Assembly: GCA_964537965.1 (NCBI GenBank)
Contig: CAZIDB010000020.1
Coordinates: 1-31,331, forward strand
Direction of reading: 5' to 3'
Origin: SURF-24 sp964537965
Lineage (GTDB): Bacteria; Bacteroidota; Ignavibacteria; Ignavibacteriales; SURF-24
DNA: 31,331 bases
A program made the position numbers and the translations under genes. The notes under the pieces were generated by a model. The model did no database searches. It worked only from the letters and a program-made list of their open reading frames with translations, and had not been told where the DNA came from. Below are positions 27,706-31,331 of this stretch, piece by piece; positions within the stretch are counted from its first letter, which is position 1, and the number at the start of each line of letters is the position of its first letter.

Positions 27706-30414
27706 TTAGAATCCAAACCCAAAACCGATACGGATTTCTCTTGGTGAAGAATACATACTTGGATCCTTTACATATTGTTCAATTGTATTTAAGCCGATTA
27801 CTTTTACAGGATTGAATCTGTAACCCAAATCTGTAGTTGCTCTACCTGTTGTACCGTAAACGCCGAATTCGTTCTTTATATCAAGTACATTATATACAAG
27901 AAGGAATGTATTGATGTTTATTCCATATACATTAAATGTTTTATCGGCTCGAAGATCGAGGTTGTAGAATTCGGGTCTTACACCACCGTTCTCAAATCTA
28001 ACGCCTTTGGAAATACGTGTATCTTCTGTGTATGGTGTACCGCTTCCGTATTGGAAAATTAACCCGATTGTCCAGTCTCCTGGTTCACCAACAGTAACAG
28101 AAGCATTAAACGTATTTCTCTGGTCCCAGTTCAAAGGCACTACAACTTTAGTATCTTCAACAGGAGGATCTGTTTGGTTGTTGTTAAAAACAGTATTCGG
28201 ATCTGAAGAATTTCCTTCAGCAATCTGGAAAGTATAATCTAACTTAAATCCGAAGTAATCTGAAAACCTTTTATCAATCGTTATAATAAAACCTCTTACA
28301 TTACCATAATCTCTGTTTATATATCTTGCGAATCTTACTGCGTCGTAGGTTTTAAGTATTTCCATACCAAGCAGGTTTCTTATATCTCTGTAATATGCAG
28401 TTACATCAAGAGCAAGGTTTGCAAACAATACTTGTTGTAAACCTATTTCGTATTGTACTGTCTTCTGAGGTTTAAGATCGGGATTGCCAATAATAGAATT
28501 TAACTGATCCTGTCCCTGGGGAACATAATAATCCGGATTGGTATAAAGATTTTCGAAACTTGGAATCTGGAAAAAATGTCCGTATGAAAACCTGATAATG
28601 CCCTGATCTGTAATTGGGAATGAAGCACCGAGACGAGGGCTAACCTGGAATTTTTTAGAAGCATCTTTCAAAATGAAATTTCCGTTAGCATCAACACCCG
28701 GAAAGTTAATGTTTTTATCTACGTTCTTTAAATCAACTGGAACTTTTGAATTCGGATCAAAATAATCAAAACGGATACCAGCATTAATAATCATAATATC
28801 GTATTCCATCTTATCCTGAATATAAGCTGCAAACTCCATTGGTTTACGTACATAAAGTATGTTGCTGCCAATGTCTGTAATTACATTAAGATTCGGATAA
28901 CCGGGTACAAATGGAACGTAGCCGGTGCTGTCTGCAATGCCAACACTAATTAAATCATTACTATGGTTATATATTTTATGGAATCTTCCTTCTGCTCCAA
29001 CACCAATCTTATGTTCCTTTGATATTTGGGAAGATAAAGACCACTGTGCAATATAAGTCTGTGTGTTTCTTTCATACCGGTTTCCTTCATTTCCGCCTGA
29101 TCTGAAAGTATATCCGCTTAATGCGAGTCCCTGCCTTGGATCTACATAACGTGGATCGAAAGGATCTTCATACCTGTTTCCCCAGTATTTATAAATAGCG
29201 GATGAAAATTTTAAAGTTTGAAATGTACTCTGAGAAGGATAATGTGAAATCTGCAGATTATGAATCATATCTGTTCTATGATGTGCCATCTTACCATCGG
29301 GTGTCCAGGAATAATAATGATCATAACTTTTATTATAGTTATCATCCCAGAATAAACTATAGCTGAATTTTAACGTTGGCAGAACATAAGTTAGTTTTCC
29401 GTTAAAGGAATATTTTCTTGAAGGATCCATCGCAACATATTCACCATCACCGGTTGCAATAGGAATAAATTCTCCGTCAGGAAGCTGGATTGGAGCAATA
29501 TCAGTTATGTTATAAACTCTTTTTCCATACATATGTCCGTCTTCCTGGTAGTAACGGCCGGTAACAAAAAAGAAAAGATTATCAATTGGTTTTGCCGGTC
29601 CGCTGAAACTAAACTGTAAATTTTTTGTTGGTATGCGAAAAACTTTACCAAGATTCTGAAACAAATCCTTGTGTGCCGTTACAAAATTACCAACGTACCC
29701 ACTAACTGTTCCTTCAAATTTTTGCGAACCATCTTGTGTTACAATGTTTACTATACCTGACATTGCCTGACCGTACTCTGCATTGAATGTTCCGCTTATA
29801 ACTTCCATCTGACGGATAGAAGTATTCTCTACCTGCAATACAAAGCTGTTATTAAAAGCATCAGTAACGGATACACCATCAACAAGATAAGAAACTTCAT
29901 TGCTGCGCCCCCCCCTAAAATGACCGTCCATAACTCCGGCCTGCAGGTTAACAAGCTGTCCAACGCTTTCAACAGGCATCATTTTAATTTCACCGGCAGA
30001 AATTGTTGCGGATGTAGATGTTAAATCTTTTTGAACCAGCGGGCGTTCTGCCTGAACAACAACTTCCTTTGTTTGTAAAGCAGTTGAGTTCAAAGTAACA
30101 TCAAGCTTTGTTGTTAAATCAATTTTAATTTCCACGTTTTCCACAATAGTTCTCTGGTATCCTATTGCAGTTACAATAACACGATACTCGCCGGGCGGAA
30201 TATTATTTATATAATAATAACCCTCCACATCTGCAGCGGCACCCATGTATGTTCCTTCAATAACAATGTTGGCACCAACAACGGGCTCTTTGTTTTCATC
30301 ATAAACCTTACCTGAAAGTTTTCCTGTTGTTCCGGCTTTAATGAGAATTGTTAAAGAAAGAAAGATAAAAAGTAAATACTTAGTCAATTGTTGAATTCTT
30401 ACAGAGGATTTCAA
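27706..30414 (-). CDS. TonB-dependent receptor with carboxypeptidase-regulatory-like N-terminal domain
   Basis: About 902 residues. A signal peptide (about 1-28) is followed by a carboxypeptidase regulatory-like beta-sandwich (TGKLSGKVYDENKEPVVGAN... GYQRTIV, about 30-115), a plug domain (about 125-240, with VSYLVDGVSVTDAF and EVISGTFNAEYGQAMSGIVNIVT) and a 22-strand-type outer-membrane barrel ending in RIGFGFGF with a terminal Phe. It should import a ligand across the outer membrane with TonB energy; the ligand is unknown, oligosaccharide is suggested by context. No SusD gene follows. The start chosen is TTG at 30414, since GGAGG sits 5 bases before it; the alternative TTG at 30426 would overlap that site. 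First gene of the receptor operon, 20 bases before the next start. Confidence 0.92.
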   Translation of the reverse strand: MKSSVRIQQLTKYLLFIFLSLTILIKAGTTGKLSGKVYDENKEPVVGANIVIEGTYMGAAADVEGYYYINNIPPGEYRVIVTAIGYQRTIVENVEIKIDLTTKLDVTLNSTALQTKEVVVQAERPLVQKDLTSTSATISAGEIKMMPVESVGQLVNLQAGVMDGHFRGGRSNEVSYLVDGVSVTDAFNNSFVLQVENTSIRQMEVISGTFNAEYGQAMSGIVNIVTQDGSQKFEGTVSGYVGNFVTAHKDLFQNLGKVFRIPTKNLQFSFSGPAKPIDNLFFFVTGRYYQEDGHMYGKRVYNITDIAPIQLPDGEFIPIATGDGEYVAMDPSRKYSFNGKLTYVLPTLKFSYSLFWDDNYNKSYDHYYSWTPDGKMAHHRTDMIHNLQISHYPSQSTFQTLKFSSAIYKYWGNRYEDPFDPRYVDPRQGLALSGYTFRSGGNEGNRYERNTQTYIAQWSLSSQISKEHKIGVGAEGRFHKIYNHSNDLISVGIADSTGYVPFVPGYPNLNVITDIGSNILYVRKPMEFAAYIQDKMEYDIMIINAGIRFDYFDPNSKVPVDLKNVDKNINFPGVDANGNFILKDASKKFQVSPRLGASFPITDQGIIRFSYGHFFQIPSFENLYTNPDYYVPQGQDQLNSIIGNPDLKPQKTVQYEIGLQQVLFANLALDVTAYYRDIRNLLGMEILKTYDAVRFARYINRDYGNVRGFIITIDKRFSDYFGFKLDYTFQIAEGNSSDPNTVFNNNQTDPPVEDTKVVVPLNWDQRNTFNASVTVGEPGDWTIGLIFQYGSGTPYTEDTRISKGVRFENGGVRPEFYNLDLRADKTFNVYGININTFLLVYNVLDIKNEFGVYGTTGRATTDLGYRFNPVKVIGLNTIEQYVKDPSMYSSPREIRIGFGFGF

Positions 30415-30419
30415 CTTTA

Positions 30420-30424
30420 CCTCC
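30420..30424 (-). promoter_or_regulatory. Ribosome binding site of the TonB receptor
   Basis: GGAGG on the minus strand, 5 bases before a TTG start. A strong site paired with a weak start codon; it decides the start. Confidence 0.7.
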
Positions 30425-30488
30425 AAATTTTATTTACACCAAAATCACTAATTAAAATCTATATTCTGGGCAATGCCCAACTTGTTTC

Positions 30489-30496
30489 CAAAATTA
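30489..30496 (-). promoter_or_regulatory. Possible promoter -7 element of the receptor operon
   Basis: TAATTTTG on the minus strand fits the Bacteroidetes TAnnTTTG pattern, about 65 bases before the ribosome site. No good -33 TTTG partner is present and the motif is short in A+T-rich DNA, so this is weak. Confidence 0.22.
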
Positions 30497-30540
30497 TTTT
30501 TAATAAATATCCGTAAGGATAAAACTTTATTGCCTTAACC

Positions 30541-30558
30541 GGGAAGAATTCACTTCCC
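30541..30558. repeat. Small inverted repeat upstream of the receptor operon
   Basis: GGGAAG, 6-base spacer, CTTCCC. It lies upstream of the possible promoter, where an operator could be. Significance is uncertain. Confidence 0.3.
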
Positions 30559-30617
30559 AAATTATTTCCGGCTCTCACTACATTCCTAATAACTAAAAGA
30601 ACATTAGAAAAAAAAGA

Positions 30618-30646
30618 GAAGAGACAATCTTTACGATTGTCTCTTC
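30618..30646 (-). terminator. Intrinsic terminator after the CBM9-like gene
   Basis: On the minus strand GAAGAGACAATC, loop of 5, GATTGTCTCTTC: a perfect 12-bp stem followed by TCT and eight Ts. It begins 20 bases after the stop at 30666 and separates that gene from the receptor operon. Confidence 0.9.
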
Positions 30647-30665
30647 AGGAAAGGAGGAGTTCAAA

Positions 30666-31331
30666 TTATTTAATAAGCATCATTTTCTTTGAGCTCTGGA
30701 AGCCTTCAGTGTTAATCTGGTACATATAAATACCGCTTGCTAAACCTGAAGCATCGAAATTGATATTATAAACGCCGGCATTCTGATTTTGATTTACTAA
30801 TTCTTTTACCTGTCTTCCAAGTACGTCAAAAATTTTCAATGTAACGAATCCCGGTTTTTCAATTGTGTATCTTATTTGTGTAGTCGGGTTAAACGGGTTA
30901 GGATAGTTCTGTGATAATTCATATGATAATTTTTTTACAGGATTATCGTTAACGCCAACTGTCCACTGATCACCAATCCAGGTATATGTCCAGCGAGCTG
31001 TTGTGCTCCAGGAGTTATCATTATTTAATGGAGATAAGCACATAATACCTTCGCGGTTAGTTGTACCTTCCTGAGTATCATTATCGTTTATTGAAAAGTC
31101 GATTGGAATTCTCATACCTTTTTGAGGAACGAAGATATCATCGAAGTTAGTTTGACCAGCGTTACGTTTTTTAGCAAGAGCTTCCCAGGATAATCTTGCT
31201 TCAATTGAATAACCTGTTGGAAATTTTTCACCCCAGAAGTAATCAACAGTGCCAGGGAGTAATAATGAATCGGCATTAGCACCGTCAAGCAAGCATCTGT
31301 TCTTTGAAAAACGTAAATGATAATCTGGCTG
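30666..31331 (-). CDS. CBM9-like domain protein with T9SS sorting domain (5' end cut by window edge)
   Basis: The frame is open to the window edge; about 221 C-terminal residues are visible and no start is needed inside the window. The visible N-terminal part (YFWGEKFPTGYSIEARLSWEAL, RIPIDFSINDNDTQEG, NREGIMCLSP, WTYTWIGDQW) resembles the family 9 carbohydrate-binding / DOMON-like fold. Residues from about ELSQNYPNPFNPTTQIRY to KKMMLIK form a T9SS type A sorting domain. It is therefore an exported surface protein, perhaps with a catalytic domain upstream of the window. A strong terminator follows. The CBM9 call rests on a few motifs. Confidence 0.8.
   Translation of the reverse strand, partial: QPDYHLRFSKNRCLLDGANADSLLLPGTVDYFWGEKFPTGYSIEARLSWEALAKKRNAGQTNFDDIFVPQKGMRIPIDFSINDNDTQEGTTNREGIMCLSPLNNDNSWSTTARWTYTWIGDQWTVGVNDNPVKKLSYELSQNYPNPFNPTTQIRYTIEKPGFVTLKIFDVLGRQVKELVNQNQNAGVYNINFDASGLASGIYMYQINTEGFQSSKKMMLIK

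Noticed and set aside
27706..30414. SusC of a classical SusC/SusD pair
   Set aside because: The receptor has the regulatory-like and plug domains, but no SusD-like gene is next to it, so the specific SusC label is not supported.
30471..30481. GGGCA-A-TGCCC inverted repeat upstream of the TonB receptor as an operator
   Set aside because: Arms are only five bases long and no second copy was seen near other operons, so it may be chance.

Overview
The window looks like a metagenome-assembled scaffold (two 100-N gaps) from a member of the Ignavibacteriota / Bacteroidota-Chlorobiota assemblage. The main reason is that eight of the proteins end in a type IX secretion (T9SS type A) C-terminal sorting domain of the NYPNPFNP...SGIYFY...KK(M/L) kind. 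A PorV-family outer-membrane protein and a TonB-dependent receptor are also present. DNA is A+T-rich, and every convincing gene lies on the minus strand, so transcription runs from high to low coordinates. No tRNA, rRNA, CRISPR array, transposase or phage gene was seen.

Layout in the direction of transcription: (1) the 3' end of a CBM9-like T9SS cargo gene (31331-30666) closed by a strong intrinsic terminator; (2) a tight three-gene outer-membrane operon: TonB-dependent receptor (30414-27706), a ~978-residue secreted protein with an acidic calcium-binding-like region (27685-24749, interrupted by a gap) and a PorV-family protein (24735-23704), closed by a UUCG-type hairpin; (3) a GH9 endoglucanase (23619-21616) followed by a circularly permuted GH16 beta-glucanase with a malectin domain (21563-19761); (4) a two-component system: a double-propeller sensor kinase (19629-16567) and a NarL/LuxR-type regulator (16472-15813); (5) a CE2-like SGNH esterase (15599-14229); (6) after a gap, a LamG-repeat metallophosphoesterase (14080-10434, N-terminus missing) and a second permuted GH16 paralogue (10401-8593); (7) a VTC-domain / DUF4956 / CotH operon (8405-4364) linked to polyphosphate and surface phosphorylation; (8) a clan-A (GH5-like) glycosidase with a carbohydrate-binding module inserted in its barrel (4279-1328); (9) the start of an unrecognised outer-membrane-barrel-like protein (1043-1, cut by the window edge).

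Read together, this is an extracellular polysaccharide-degradation locus, most likely for mixed-linkage or other beta-glucans with acetylated hemicellulose. Secreted enzymes are exported by T9SS, a carbohydrate-type periplasmic sensor controls them through a phosphorelay, and a TonB receptor sits beside a PorV protein. No SusD is visible, so the classical SusC/SusD arrangement is absent here. The most unusual signals are: natural circular permutation of both GH16 domains; two different perfect 28-bp palindromes inserted in frame at the same codon of two T9SS sorting domains; and a T9SS-exported CotH-family kinase encoded in one tight operon with a polyphosphate-polymerase-like protein.
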